Assembly (NCBI GenBank): GCA_017886375.1
Contig: JAGGNB010000175.1
Location: 1 to 47,941, forward strand
Source: Octadecabacter sp.
Lineage (GTDB): Bacteria > Pseudomonadota > Alphaproteobacteria > Rhodobacterales > Rhodobacteraceae
DNA length: 47,941 bases
Direction of reading: 5' to 3'
The notes under the pieces: generated by a model
Database searches by the model: none
Seen by the model: the letters and a program-made list of their open reading frames with translations, nothing else
Told to the model about the DNA's origin: nothing
Shown here: positions 24,540 through 33,435 of the stretch, piece after piece
Position numbering within the stretch: the stretch's first letter is position 1
Layout of the letters: every line of letters begins with the position of its first letter
Program-made: the position numbers and the translations under genes

Positions 24540-25286
24540 TTAGGTCAGTGCAGTTGTGTTTGGGCAGCGAGCGATCACATCGCCAAGGTCGTCGCCCAAC
24601 CATCGTAAATGCAGATTTCCCAGTGTTCCGTCTTTAGACATATCTTCCAATAGCGCATCAAGCGCGACAAGCAAGGACGGTGCGTCTTCGGAAACACCGA
24701 GCACTGAGCCGCCAGAAAAGGTCGGATATCCGCCTACATCGTAAAACCCGTCGCGGCTTTGTGCGATCTGCGCCATGTTGGCAGACCCGAAAACCACATC
24801 CACTTCGCCCGCAACCAGCGCATCGAGCGCGGCTGCTTCTGTAGGATAGGTGCGCACGTCACGATTGGCCCGCTCCATCGCTTCTTGGAACAGCGACTGT
24901 TCCAGCGTTCCGATTCGCGATGTGATCAGGTCGACCTGTTGCGTGTTGGCGATGAAGTGGCCGGTGCTGTCGCCGCGCAGCACATAGGGACAGGTGAAAT
25001 CGACAAGCGCATCACGATCTGCCGAATAGCCGAAACCGCCGGTCACCACATCGACGTCGCCGCGCGCAAGCGCTTGGAAAATGTCACCCATCGCCAGATC
25101 GACCCAAATGCACTCAAAGCCGCCGCGCGTGCAGATTTCGTCCATCAGGTCTTTGTCGAGACCGCTGGCGCGTTCGGTTCCAGGGTTGTAAATGTAGGGC
25201 GGATAATGCCCACCTGTGGCGATCCGCAGGGTGTCGGCCGACACAGTGCCGGCAAGCAGAACAAGAAGGGCGGCCAGCCCTTTCAT
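24540..25286 (-). CDS. periplasmic amino acid binding protein 2
   Basis: A 248-residue family 3 binding protein with a short signal peptide (MKGLAALLVLLAGTVSA). The mature domain shows LRIATGGHYPPYIYNP, ASGLDKDLMDEICTRGGFEC and LARGDVDVVTGGFGYSADRD. It has three or more Cys (EICTRGGFEC, DFTCPY, IARCPN), which could form disulfides. It is only distantly like the other binding protein in this operon, so it likely recognises a different ligand. It overlaps the ATPase gene by 4 bases at its start (ATGA) and is 31 bases from the next binding protein. Confidence 0.88.
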   Translation of the reverse strand: MKGLAALLVLLAGTVSADTLRIATGGHYPPYIYNPGTERASGLDKDLMDEICTRGGFECIWVDLAMGDIFQALARGDVDVVTGGFGYSADRDALVDFTCPYVLRGDSTGHFIANTQQVDLITSRIGTLEQSLFQEAMERANRDVRTYPTEAAALDALVAGEVDVVFGSANMAQIAQSRDGFYDVGGYPTFSGGSVLGVSEDAPSLLVALDALLEDMSKDGTLGNLHLRWLGDDLGDVIARCPNTTALT

Positions 25287-26053
25287 GCAGGGACAGTCGC
25301 CGACAAGAATCCGCGCAGGCGTTCCGATTTCGGGTTCACGAAAATCTGTTCGGGTGCGCCCTGTTCTTCGATCAGGCCTTGATGCAAGAACACGACGTGA
25401 TCGGAGATTTCGCGCGCCATGCGCATGTCATGGGTCACAACAAGCATGGTGCGGCCTTCAGCTGCCAAGTCTTTGATGACTTTGACGACTTCTTGTTCCA
25501 ATTCGGGGTCCAGTGCTGATGTCGGTTCATCAAACAACAGCGCTTTGGGTTCCATGCACAGTGCCCGCGCGATGGCGGCGCGTTGTTGTTGGCCACCTGA
25601 CAGCATCGCGGGGTAGGCATCGCATTTGTCGCCAATGCCCACCTTAGCAAGATATTTGCGCGCTGACGCCTCGACCTCTGTGCGGTCGCGTTTCAGCACG
25701 GTCACGGGGGCTTCCATGACGTTTTGCAGGATCGTCATATGCGCCCATAGATTGAATTGTTGAAATACCATGGACAGGTTGGTGCGGATGCGGATCATCT
25801 GGGCGTGATCGCCAGGGTGGCGGGACAGGCCGCGGCCCTTCCACGTCACCGGTTCGCCGCAGAAAAGTATATCACCCTGCTGGCTGTCTTCCAGCAGATT
25901 GGCGCAACGCAGCAGCGTCGATTTTCCAGATCCCGAGGATCCGATCAAACTGATGACATGACCTTGCGGGGCGGTGATATCGACCCCCTTCAGCACTTCG
26001 AGCGCGCCGTAAGCTTTGTGAAGGTTACGGATTTCGATGACAGGTTCGGTCAT
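25283..26053 (-). CDS. amino acid ABC transporter ATPase (HisP/GlnQ type)
   Basis: A 256-residue ABC ATPase. Walker A is GSSGSGKST (38-46), the signature is LSGGQQQR (151-158), Walker B is LLFDEP (172-177) followed by TSALDPE, and the switch His is in VVTHDM. The insert after the Walker A strand (WKGRGLSRHPGDHAQMIRIR) resembles HisP-like enzymes. It is the first gene of the transporter and gamma-glutamyl ligase operon, with GAGG 4 bases before the ATG. Putting the ATPase first and two receptors next is a common roseobacter arrangement for PAAT systems. Confidence 0.95.
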   Translation of the reverse strand: MTEPVIEIRNLHKAYGALEVLKGVDITAPQGHVISLIGSSGSGKSTLLRCANLLEDSQQGDILFCGEPVTWKGRGLSRHPGDHAQMIRIRTNLSMVFQQFNLWAHMTILQNVMEAPVTVLKRDRTEVEASARKYLAKVGIGDKCDAYPAMLSGGQQQRAAIARALCMEPKALLFDEPTSALDPELEQEVVKVIKDLAAEGRTMLVVTHDMRMAREISDHVVFLHQGLIEEQGAPEQIFVNPKSERLRGFLSATVPA

Positions 26054-26115
26054 AATGCCTCATACAGTTTATCTGGACGAGTAAGGCGCAAATCGGAGGC
26101 GGTTGCAACGCCGCT

Positions 26116-26847
26116 TTAGGGGGGCGTAGGAAGCGCCATATCATAGGCGCTGTCGGGCAGCACTGCCAGACCAATCATACCAAGGGTTTCGGCGTGATCG
26201 GGTGCAAGGTCTGCGATCGCCGCGCATAGGGCGGCACGGATCGGTTCGGGGTCATTGGTGTTGGCTGTAACGAACGTCATGCCGGGTGATGCTGCGGTGC
26301 GATCAATCACGCACAGTTCAGCGGCGCGCGGTTCCCACGCTTGCAGCATCCGCCATGTCACGCCGTCGATCGCGGCAAGGTCCGCGCGCCCGTCCGCGAC
26401 GGCCAACATGCTGTCGATATGGGACCCTGTGCGCAAGGTCGTGTGGAATTTCAGCCCCTTGGCCGCGACCATGGCCAGCGGTGCGCCCCAACCGGACTGC
26501 GACAGCGCGTCGCTATAGGCAAACCGGCCCAGCGTGGCAGGCGCAAGACCGCGTGCTGCGTCGTCTTTGCGAACCACAAAAACCGAATGATAATAGCCAG
26601 CAGGAGTGTCAGGCAGACCGTAATCTGCGCAGCCAATGCGACTGACTTGGTCGCGAAATTGCGCGCGGTAGGGCAGGTTGCACATTTGGCCGAGCAGCAG
26701 ATCATCGCGGCCCCAGCCGGTCACATAATCGGTGTCGCGGTCCAAATGCGCACTGCCGTAGCCCAACGCACTGCGCACACCAGCCCACAGCGCGTCATGC
26801 GCCGCGCTGTTTTCGCGGCGGTCATACATCGGCAAACGTGCGAACAT
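26116..26847 (-). CDS. PhnD-like phosphate/phosphonate-binding-fold protein without signal peptide
   Basis: A 243-residue protein resembling the PhnD-type periplasmic binding fold. Visible segments are LPMYDRRENSAAHDALW at the start, FRDQVSRIGCADYG, YYHSVFVVRKDD and ADGRADLAAIDGVTWRML, the ligand-binding loop region of that family. There is no signal peptide, so it should stay in the cytosol, unlike true ABC receptors. Its ATG overlaps by one base the stop of the TerB-like gene (TAATG), so the two are translationally coupled. No permease or ATPase of phosphonate type is near. The function is unknown; a sensor or a degenerate binding protein is possible. Confidence 0.75.
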   Translation of the reverse strand: MFARLPMYDRRENSAAHDALWAGVRSALGYGSAHLDRDTDYVTGWGRDDLLLGQMCNLPYRAQFRDQVSRIGCADYGLPDTPAGYYHSVFVVRKDDAARGLAPATLGRFAYSDALSQSGWGAPLAMVAAKGLKFHTTLRTGSHIDSMLAVADGRADLAAIDGVTWRMLQAWEPRAAELCVIDRTAASPGMTFVTANTNDPEPIRAALCAAIADLAPDHAETLGMIGLAVLPDSAYDMALPTPP

Positions 26848-27284
26848 TACCGTGACATGACGCGCAGACGAACCTTGTGGCTCTCTTGATCCGTAACGCC
26901 AAGAAGCGGGGCAACCATCCGCAGCATCGCGTCCTCATGGTCATCGCGCACGCCGTCAACCAGAACAACAGACCACAACGCCTCAATCACGGCCTCACGG
27001 TCCTCATAGGGGACGGCGTCTTTGATGGCGCGGGTGAAACGGACAGTGTCTGGGGCTTCGGTTTCGGCGACCTCACACTGGGCGCGCAGGGCTGCGGCGT
27101 CATCTGTGGACAATCCGTAACGCTGCATCAGGACTGCATCAATCTGGGCGATTTCGTCTTGGTCATATGACCCGTCTGTTCGGGCCAAACGGACCATCAA
27201 TGCGCCAAGCGCAACACGCGCGTCAGCATCGGGAAGGGGGGCGGGGTCGCGCGCGGTGAGGCGCTTGAACAGATCATCAAACAT
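26847..27284 (-). CDS. TerB-like protein (copy 1)
   Basis: A 145-residue all-helical protein of the TerB-like family. The N-terminal half has the typical Asp/Glu-rich helix LMVRLARTDGSYDQDEIAQID and the second half repeats it as WSVVLVDGVRDDHEDAMLRM. Members were named from tellurite resistance genes, but in roseobacters they are stand-alone and of unknown function, perhaps binding metals through acidic helices. The ATG at 27284 is chosen for homology with its neighbour (MFDDLFKRL vs MFDRILALL); a start 78 bases earlier would add a non-conserved stretch. It is coupled to the PhnD-like gene by TAATG. Confidence 0.8.
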   Translation of the reverse strand: MFDDLFKRLTARDPAPLPDADARVALGALMVRLARTDGSYDQDEIAQIDAVLMQRYGLSTDDAAALRAQCEVAETEAPDTVRFTRAIKDAVPYEDREAVIEALWSVVLVDGVRDDHEDAMLRMVAPLLGVTDQESHKVRLRVMSR

Positions 27285-27406
27285 GGACTTGATATAGGGG
27301 CCGCTGTGCAAAAGGCCAAGCCCAGATTGCGCGCATACAGTCGGCAAGCGCGAGCCGCGCACAAATTATTGAGCAATTATTGGCCAGACACGATTCGTGA
27401 TTTGCT

Positions 27407-27473
27407 ATGCGTTAAGCGCGGTATTTTTTAAAATGCGCTAAGCGCGTTGTTTTTTTGAGATGCGCTAAGCGCG
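27407..27473. repeat. triplicated 3' tail of the second TerB-like gene
   Basis: Three copies of a 14-base core, atgcg(t/c)taagcgcg, at 27407-27420, 27433-27446 and 27460-27473, spaced 26 and 27 bases. The last one includes the stop codon of the TerB-like gene at 27465. The spacers are T-rich on the plus strand (tttttt). Each core is nearly palindromic (gcgctaagcgc). On the minus strand a T-run does not follow the stem, so they are not ordinary terminators of the minus gene. Confidence 0.75.
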
Positions 27474-27893
27474 CAATGCAGCCGCCGCTTCCGGCGACAT
27501 CCCGAACGTCTGCGTTGCAATGGCCACAACCTGCATTTCGGTGTCATGGCGTTGCCCGTCAGAGTCAGCCACCTGCCAGAGCGCGCGTACCAACCCGTCG
27601 CGTTCATGGCTGGTGACGTCACACGACAGGATATGCGCCAATTCACTGGTGTCGGGCATCGCGGCCTCAAGTTTTTCACATTCGGCACGCATGCGCGCCG
27701 CCTCAACAACGTTCAGATTGTAAAGATCAGCCAGCAGATGGTCGATTTCTTCGATCTCTTGAAAAAGATACGCGCCATCAGCCTTGGCGACCCGCACCAA
27801 TAAAGCACCGAGCGCGTGGCGCGCATCGGCTTCGGGCATAAGGGTGAAATCAGCCGCAGGGGTGCGAAGAAGGGCAAGGATACGATCAAACAT
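27465..27893 (-). CDS. TerB-like protein (copy 2)
   Basis: A 142-residue TerB-like protein, paralog of the one at 26847, with LLVRVAKADGAYLFQEIEEID in the first half and WQVADSDGQRHDTEMQVV in the second. The start MFDRILALL aligns with its neighbour. The C-terminal end is marked by a triplicated DNA tail. It lies 37 bases after rlmJ on the same strand. Both copies keep the helical repeat and the acidic positions, so both are likely functional; their role is unknown. The 180-base gap to copy 1 holds the repeat and no other gene. Confidence 0.78.
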   Translation of the reverse strand: MFDRILALLRTPAADFTLMPEADARHALGALLVRVAKADGAYLFQEIEEIDHLLADLYNLNVVEAARMRAECEKLEAAMPDTSELAHILSCDVTSHERDGLVRALWQVADSDGQRHDTEMQVVAIATQTFGMSPEAAAALRA

Positions 27894-27930
27894 TAACTCA
27901 CCTTAGGCATGTTGGATATTCCTGCAAGCC

Positions 27931-28701
27931 TCAAAGCTTGGCAAAGTGATCTGCCAGCTTTGCCAACTCGCCATCAAGTCCCCATGGCGCGTTCACCACG
28001 ACCAATCCCGACCCGACCATCCGATGGCCTTCGCGGGCGGGTTCAAAGTAAACTTCGTGGTTCAAGGCATCCGGCAGGCTGTGCATAATCGCCGACTTCA
28101 TCGTGCGGTGGCGGGCATCTGTCAGGATAGGATACCAAAGCATCAACACGCCGACGGGCCAGATTTTGGCTATCTTGGAGAGGTGGCTTGGCATGGCGAC
28201 GTAGTCGTCTTTCACCTCATAAGATGGATCAATCAATAATAAGCCACGGCGCGGTGTTGGCGGGAACATGGAATAGGCCATTTCAAACCCGTCTTGCGCA
28301 TGAACATGGGCACCGGGGACCGCGTCATACAGCCCCTCGAATTCTTGCGGATGCAGTTCGGCGATATGCAAAACGTCATCGCCGCGCAAAAGATGGGACG
28401 CGATCCAAGGGCTGCCCGGATAGGACGTTGCGCCGTTTTCTGCGCGGCACGCTGCCAGTGTGGACGAATAGGGGTGATCTGCGTCAAACCAAGGCGCTGC
28501 AACAGCAATACCAGCCGCAGCTTCGCCGGTTTTGACGGCTTCATCGGCGCCCAGATCATACAGGCCCCGCCCGCCATGGGTTTCAATATAGCTGAGCGGT
28601 TTGTCCTTGCGGGTCATGTAATCCAATACCCACGACAGTGCCGCGTGTTTGTGCACATCCGCCAAATTACCTGCATGATAAAGATGTTGATAAGATAACA
28701 A
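27931..28701 (-). CDS. rlmJ: 23S rRNA (adenine2030-N6)-methyltransferase RlmJ
   Basis: A 256-residue SAM-dependent methyltransferase, a little shorter than E. coli RlmJ (280). The start MLSYQHLYHAGNLADVHKHA matches the family signature almost exactly. The catalytic motif is LLIDPSYE (family D-P-P-Y-E; here DPSY, a common variant). SAM-binding residues lie around YIETHGGRGLYDL. It modifies A2030 of 23S rRNA. It has no close partner gene; it is followed by the TerB-like genes on the same strand and lies 122 bases from pyrG. Confidence 0.92.
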   Translation of the reverse strand: MLSYQHLYHAGNLADVHKHAALSWVLDYMTRKDKPLSYIETHGGRGLYDLGADEAVKTGEAAAGIAVAAPWFDADHPYSSTLAACRAENGATSYPGSPWIASHLLRGDDVLHIAELHPQEFEGLYDAVPGAHVHAQDGFEMAYSMFPPTPRRGLLLIDPSYEVKDDYVAMPSHLSKIAKIWPVGVLMLWYPILTDARHRTMKSAIMHSLPDALNHEVYFEPAREGHRMVGSGLVVVNAPWGLDGELAKLADHFAKL

Positions 28702-28823
28702 AGCGCGGCCCTCTTGTTTGGTTCTTCAGTGCCTCAGGGGTGTGGGCGTTGGTCCCCACGTGATCGGAGTGGCAATTGTTACGCCCCTTTGGTCAAGCCG
28801 AATGGACGCACGCAAATTCGATT

Positions 28824-30467
28824 TTATACCAACCGCGACGAGTCCACCGCCGCGCGCACAAAGTCGGCAAACAGTGGATGCGGTGCGAAGGGTTTTGATT
28901 TCAATTCTGGATGGAATTGCACGCCGATGAACCAAGGATGATCGCGCCATTCAACGATTTCTGGCAGTTTGCCGTCCGGTGACATGCCTGAAAAACACAA
29001 GCCCGCGTCTTCAAGCTGGGCGCGGTATTTCGTGTCGACCTCATAGCGGTGGCGGTGGCGTTCTTCGATCGTCAGGCTGCCATAAATTTCGGCAACTTTT
29101 GATCCCGCGGTCAGCGTCGCATCATACGACCCAAGGCGCATGGTGCCGCCCTTGTCGTCATCGGTTTTGCGTTTGATCTTGGCGTTGCCCTGCACCCATT
29201 CTTTCAGGTGGTAGACGACAGGTTCAAAGCGCTTTTTGCCAGCTTCATAGTCGAATTCTTCCGACCCCGCATCGGCCATGCCCACGACGTTGCGCGCAGC
29301 CTCGATCACGGCCATTTGCATGCCCAGACAGATGCCGAAATAGGGGATTTTGTTGACCCGCGCATATTCGGCAGCCTTGATTTTACCCTCGGTGCCGCGT
29401 TCGCCAAATCCACCCGGGACGAGGATCGCGTGGAACCCTTCGAGGTAGGGCGCTGCATCTTCGGAATCAAACACTTCGGCATCGACCCAAGACACATTTA
29501 CCTTAACGCGGTTGGCCATGCCGCCATGGGTCAGCGCCTCTTTGAACGACTTATAGGCATCTTCCAGCTGGGTGTATTTGCCGACAATCGCAATGTTCAC
29601 TTCGCCGTCGGTGGTGTGAATACGGTCATAAACATCATTCCAGATTCGCAAGTCGGGCTTGGGCGCGGGCGAGATGTTGAACGCGTCCAGCACCGCCTGA
29701 TCGAGGCCTTGTTTGTGATAGGCTAGCGGTGCTTCGTAGATTGATTTCAGATCATAGGCCGCCACGACAGAATCTTTGCGCACATTGCAAAATAGCGCAA
29801 TTTTTTCGCGTTCCTTTTCGGGGATCGGGTGTTCGGATCGGCAGACCAGAATGTCGGGTGCGATCCCGATGGATTGCAATTCCTTGACCGAGTGCTGTGT
29901 CGGCTTGGTTTTCAATTCACCGGACGCCGCAAGGTAGGGCAGCAATGTCAGGTGCATAAATATACATTCGCCGCGCGGCTTGTCGTGGCTGAATTGGCGG
30001 ATCGCCTCAAAAAACGGCAGGCCTTCGATGTCGCCCACGGTGCCGCCGATTTCGCACAGCATAAAATCGACCTCGTCTTCGCCGATATGCAGGAAGTCTT
30101 TGATTTCGTTGGTTACATGCGGGACAACCTGAATGGTCTTGCCGAGATAATCGCCGCGGCGTTCTTTTTCCAACACGTTGGAATAGACCCGCCCCGACGA
30201 GATGGAATCTGTGTTTCGTGCTGGCACACCCGTAAAGCGTTCGTAGTGGCCAAGGTCCAGATCGGTTTCTGCGCCGTCATCGGTGACGAACACCTCGCCG
30301 TGCTCAAACGGTGACATCGTGCCGGGATCAACGTTCAGGTAGGGATCCAATTTGCGCAAGCGCACTGAAAAACCACGCGCTTGCAACAGCGCCCCGAGGG
30401 CCGCTGACGCGAGCCCCTTGCCCAGCGAAGACACCACACCGCCTGTGATAAATACGTAACGCGCCAT
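28824..30467 (-). CDS. pyrG: CTP synthase
   Basis: A 547-residue CTP synthase that makes CTP from UTP with glutamine as amide donor. The N-terminal synthase domain starts [20 protein letters not shown] (phosphate loop), with the family segments [20 protein letters not shown] and [13 protein letters not shown]. The C-terminal glutamine amidotransferase domain has GICLGMQ (catalytic Cys at about 380) and the His and Glu near the end in [12 protein letters not shown]. Length and order match the family. It lies 212 bases after secG. The ribosome-binding site AGGGGA lies inside a perfect hairpin. Confidence 0.97.
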   Translation of the reverse strand: MARYVFITGGVVSSLGKGLASAALGALLQARGFSVRLRKLDPYLNVDPGTMSPFEHGEVFVTDDGAETDLDLGHYERFTGVPARNTDSISSGRVYSNVLEKERRGDYLGKTIQVVPHVTNEIKDFLHIGEDEVDFMLCEIGGTVGDIEGLPFFEAIRQFSHDKPRGECIFMHLTLLPYLAASGELKTKPTQHSVKELQSIGIAPDILVCRSEHPIPEKEREKIALFCNVRKDSVVAAYDLKSIYEAPLAYHKQGLDQAVLDAFNISPAPKPDLRIWNDVYDRIHTTDGEVNIAIVGKYTQLEDAYKSFKEALTHGGMANRVKVNVSWVDAEVFDSEDAAPYLEGFHAILVPGGFGERGTEGKIKAAEYARVNKIPYFGICLGMQMAVIEAARNVVGMADAGSEEFDYEAGKKRFEPVVYHLKEWVQGNAKIKRKTDDDKGGTMRLGSYDATLTAGSKVAEIYGSLTIEERHRHRYEVDTKYRAQLEDAGLCFSGMSPDGKLPEIVEWRDHPWFIGVQFHPELKSKPFAPHPLFADFVRAAVDSSRLV

Positions 30468-30471
30468 TGAT

Positions 30472-30506
30472 CAGGGGTCCCCTGTTAGGTCGGTCCCCCA
30501 CGGGGA
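30472..30506 (-). promoter_or_regulatory. two hairpins in the pyrG leader, one covering the ribosome-binding site
   Basis: On the minus strand tcccc-gtg-gggga (30506-30494) and cagggg-a-cccctg (30484-30472) form two small perfect hairpins just before the pyrG ATG at 30467. The second contains the AGGGGA ribosome-binding site. The G-run of the first can also pair with the C-run of the second, so alternative folds that free or mask the site are possible. The loop of one base in the second hairpin would need to open in practice. Regulation is inferred. Confidence 0.4.
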
Positions 30507-30679
30507 GGACATTCTAATTTGTGTGGATAACACCCCAATAGCAGCACGCCAAAACGCATGTATCACGGGGGTTAATGGTAAGCGGATTCGGGGGCAATTG
30601 GCAACCAAATCCACCCGAAATAACCAAATGAAACGCAATATCGAGTGGATACCGTAACTTACCCCGCAACGTGTAGTGG

Positions 30680-31048
30680 TTAGTCGGCGTCAGGGACCAA
30701 TGGATCATTGCTTGCCGGTGCCACCGTAGGGGGCAGCAGGCTTCCGGCTGCACTTGGCGCGTCTGTGGATTGTTCAGACGCAGGCAACAGCGCATCGCCG
30801 CCGACCACGGATGCATCGCTGGCCTTTTGTGCCGACAAGATCGTGAGTGCCAATGATGTACAGATGAAGGCAATCGCCAAGACCCAAGTGACTTTGCCAA
30901 GGGCCGTTGCCGCACTGCGGCTGGACATCGCGCCACCGCCACCGCCGCCACCAATTCCAAGGCCGCCGCCCTCTGAGCGCTGCAACAAAACCACGCCAAT
31001 CAAAGTCAGCGCGAGCAGTAGGTGGACGACAAGAACGACATTTTCCAT
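30680..31048 (-). CDS. secG: preprotein translocase subunit SecG
   Basis: A 122-residue SecG. It has two membrane helices (about 3-20 and 52-70) joined by the family's Gly-rich cytosolic loop QRSEGGGLGIGGGGGGGAMS followed by the conserved SRSAAT. The C-terminal 50 residues are a variable Ala/Pro-rich tail, usual for alphaproteobacterial SecG. The ATG at 31048 gives MENVVLVVHLLLALTLIG, the normal start; a longer frame upstream is not supported. It is upstream of pyrG on the same strand, an arrangement known in alphaproteobacteria. The 212 bases between them hold hairpins but no other gene. Confidence 0.95.
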   Translation of the reverse strand: MENVVLVVHLLLALTLIGVVLLQRSEGGGLGIGGGGGGGAMSSRSAATALGKVTWVLAIAFICTSLALTILSAQKASDASVVGGDALLPASEQSTDAPSAAGSLLPPTVAPASNDPLVPDAD

Positions 31049-31131
31049 GTGATATAGACCTTTGGCGGAAGAACGAGTGGTACTTAGAAGCGAAAGGGGC
31101 ATCCCGCAACCCCTCAAACCACGCTTATGCG

Positions 31132-31530
31132 CTATGTGTCCACATCATCCATATCTGCTTGCCCTGAAAGGCGACGGCGCACGTGGCTCCAACTGAGCCC
31201 GATGCCAAGCACAAAGGACAAAACCACCAAGGCAACCCAGGTGTTCGATGTCGGATTTTCAAAGCTCATCCAGCCCAGATCATAGGCGACCCAAAGCATC
31301 GCACCCGTCACTGCGGCCACAAGCATCATACCCACAACGCCAATCGATCGCAGGGTGGCGCGCACATAGATTATGTAGCCGACAACCAGCAGTAGCCCGA
31401 CCAGCACCGCAATCGACATATTGTCAGCGCCCGAGGTCATCACCCAGCGCGAAAAAGTCCATTGCGTCGGATTGTAGGTCGCCGCCAGCAAAATGAATGC
31501 AAAGATCCAGCGAAGTAGAAAACCGGCCAT
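31132..31530 (-). CDS. small integral membrane protein (DUF6524-like)
   Basis: A 132-residue protein with four hydrophobic helices (about 5-20, 40-58, 66-88, 98-114) and a charged C-terminus ending DMDDVDT. The start MAGFLLRWIFAFILLAATYN resembles the DUF6524 family of roseobacters, though I am not certain of that name. The ATG at 31530 has GAGGGA 4 bases upstream; a TTG 12 bases earlier is possible. It is divergent from purA and upstream of secG on the same strand. No function known. Confidence 0.75.
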   Translation of the reverse strand: MAGFLLRWIFAFILLAATYNPTQWTFSRWVMTSGADNMSIAVLVGLLLVVGYIIYVRATLRSIGVVGMMLVAAVTGAMLWVAYDLGWMSFENPTSNTWVALVVLSFVLGIGLSWSHVRRRLSGQADMDDVDT

Positions 31531-31671
31531 AATGTCCCTCAAATCTAAGAATTGGCGTCACGATGGCGGTGTGGCGCGTCCCTGTCCAGCCTGTCACACC
31601 AAATGCCCGCTTTCCCCCCTTGATGTGATGTCCTATGACGGGCACGGATTTTACCGATTAGGATCGAAGAT

Positions 31672-32967
31672 ATGGCGAATGTAGTGGTTGTCGGCGCACA
31701 GTGGGGCGATGAAGGCAAAGGCAAAATTGTCGATTGGCTGTCAGAACGCGCCGATGTGATCGCGCGTTTCCAAGGCGGGCATAATGCGGGCCACACGTTG
31801 GTGATCGACGGCAAGGTGTACAAATTGCACGCGCTGCCATCCGGCGTGGTGCGCGGCGGCAAGTTGTCGGTGATCGGCAACGGGGTCGTTCTTGATCCGT
31901 GGCACCTGATGAAAGAGATCGCGACGGTGCGCGCACAGGGCGTTGAAATTAGCCCGGAAACGCTGATGATCGCCGAAAACACGCCACTGATCCTGCCCAT
32001 GCACGGTGAACTTGATCGCGCCCGCGAAGAAGCGTCAAGCAAGGGCACCAAGATTGGCACCACAGGCCGCGGCATTGGCCCATGTTATGAAGACAAAGTC
32101 GGTCGCCGCGCCATTCGTGTGGCCGATCTGGCCGATCCCGCAACGCTTGAAGCCCGCGTCGATCGCGCGTTGCAGCACCACGACCCGCTGCGCAAGGGTC
32201 TGGGCATCAAAGCCGTGGATCGCGATCAGCTTATTGCTGAATTGCAGGCAATCTCGGCAGAAATATTGCCATTCGCCGCCCCCGTCTGGAAGGTGCTGAA
32301 CGAAAAGCGCAAGGCCGGTAAACGTATTCTGTTTGAAGGGGCGCAGGGCGCGCTTTTGGATATTGATTTTGGAACTTATCCGTTTGTAACATCGTCCAAT
32401 GTGATCGCAGGGCAGGCGGCAACTGGTGTTGGCGTCGGACCGGGCGCGATTGATTTCGTGCTGGGCATTGTCAAAGCCTACACGACGCGGGTGGGTGAAG
32501 GCCCGTTCCCGACGGAACTGCATGACGCTGACGGCCAGATGTTGGGCGAACGCGGCCATGAATTTGGCACCACGACAGGGCGCAAACGCCGCTGTGGTTG
32601 GTTTGATGCCTGCCTGTTGCGCCAGACGTGCGCCACATCGGGTGTGACTGGGATTGCGTTGACGAAGCTGGATGTCTTGGACGGGTTCGAGACGCTAAAG
32701 ATCTGCGTCGCCTATGATCTGGACGGCGAACGTTTGGATTATCTGCCCACGGCCGCCGACCAGCAGGCCCGCTGTACCCCGATCTATGAGGAAATGAAGG
32801 GCTGGTCTGACAGCACCGAGGGCGCGCGATCATGGGCGGATTTACCCGCTGAGGCGATCAAATATGTGCGCCGTGTGGAAGAATTGATCGATTGCCCCGT
32901 CGCGCTACTTTCTACATCACCGGAACGCGAAGACACGATCCTTGTGACGGACCCGTTCGCCGATTAA
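31672..32967 (+). CDS. purA: adenylosuccinate synthetase
   Basis: A 431-residue adenylosuccinate synthetase that converts IMP and aspartate to adenylosuccinate with GTP. The phosphate loop is [11 protein letters not shown] near residue 8-18, followed by [12 protein letters not shown]. Further motifs are [39 protein letters not shown] and [15 protein letters not shown]. Length and order fit the family. AGGATCGA precedes the ATG. It is divergent from a small membrane-protein gene and followed by a DUF2842 gene 27 bases on. Confidence 0.97.
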   Translation: MANVVVVGAQWGDEGKGKIVDWLSERADVIARFQGGHNAGHTLVIDGKVYKLHALPSGVVRGGKLSVIGNGVVLDPWHLMKEIATVRAQGVEISPETLMIAENTPLILPMHGELDRAREEASSKGTKIGTTGRGIGPCYEDKVGRRAIRVADLADPATLEARVDRALQHHDPLRKGLGIKAVDRDQLIAELQAISAEILPFAAPVWKVLNEKRKAGKRILFEGAQGALLDIDFGTYPFVTSSNVIAGQAATGVGVGPGAIDFVLGIVKAYTTRVGEGPFPTELHDADGQMLGERGHEFGTTTGRKRRCGWFDACLLRQTCATSGVTGIALTKLDVLDGFETLKICVAYDLDGERLDYLPTAADQQARCTPIYEEMKGWSDSTEGARSWADLPAEAIKYVRRVEELIDCPVALLSTSPEREDTILVTDPFAD

Positions 32968-32994
32968 TCCACGCCCGCTGATGAAGGAACTGAT

Positions 32995-33225
32995 ATGGCC
33001 CTGTCCCTCAAAGCCCGAAAGCGCTGGTCGCTGGTCATCTTGTTGGTGGGATTGCCGATCTATGTGGTGATCGCCGTGAGCACGATGAACTGGCTTTATC
33101 CCGACCCGCAGGCGCGCGCGCCGATTTGGATCGAACTGGCCATCTATGTTGGCCTTGGCGTGCTGTGGGCAGTGCCTTTCAAGTTTATCTTTATGGGTGT
33201 CGGACAGCCTGATCCGGACGCGTAA
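32995..33225 (+). CDS. DUF2842 small membrane protein
   Basis: A 76-residue protein with two helices (LVILLVGLPIYVVIAVSTM and WIELAIYVGLGVLWAVPFKF). It starts MALSLKARKRWSLV and ends FKFIFMGVGQPDPDA, the conserved end of DUF2842 proteins found next to purA in many alphaproteobacteria. It lies 27 bases after purA and is likely co-transcribed. GAAGGAAC precedes the ATG by 6-8 bases. Function unknown. Confidence 0.85.
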   Translation: MALSLKARKRWSLVILLVGLPIYVVIAVSTMNWLYPDPQARAPIWIELAIYVGLGVLWAVPFKFIFMGVGQPDPDA

Positions 33226-33284
33226 ACGATCAAACGGAGCGGCTGCACTGCGCGGTTATTCTTGATGCCTGTGACACGGCGTAC

Positions 33285-33310
33285 CCCTCTCGGTGAGGGC
33301 GTTTTGTTTG
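33285..33310 (+). terminator. weak intrinsic terminator after purA-DUF2842
   Basis: ccctc-tcggt-gaggg followed by cgttttgttt. Only five base pairs, so weak, but well placed 60 bases after the DUF2842 stop. Confidence 0.45.
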
Positions 33311-33365
33311 GTGGATGATACCTTCGGCGCAGGTATTTTAGACCAAAGAGGGTATCTGGACATGT

Positions 33366-33400
33366 AAAAACGACGCGTAGGGAGTGCCTTCGCGCCGTCT
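33366..33400 (-). terminator. intrinsic terminator of the 753-residue protein gene
   Basis: On the minus strand agacg(g)cgcg and cgcgtcgt form a stem with one bulge, followed by TTTTT (33370-33366). It lies about 36 bases after the stop of the gene at 33436. Confidence 0.7.
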
Positions 33401-33435
33401 TCGTTTTCTCATTTCACCATCGTTTATATTGCCGT

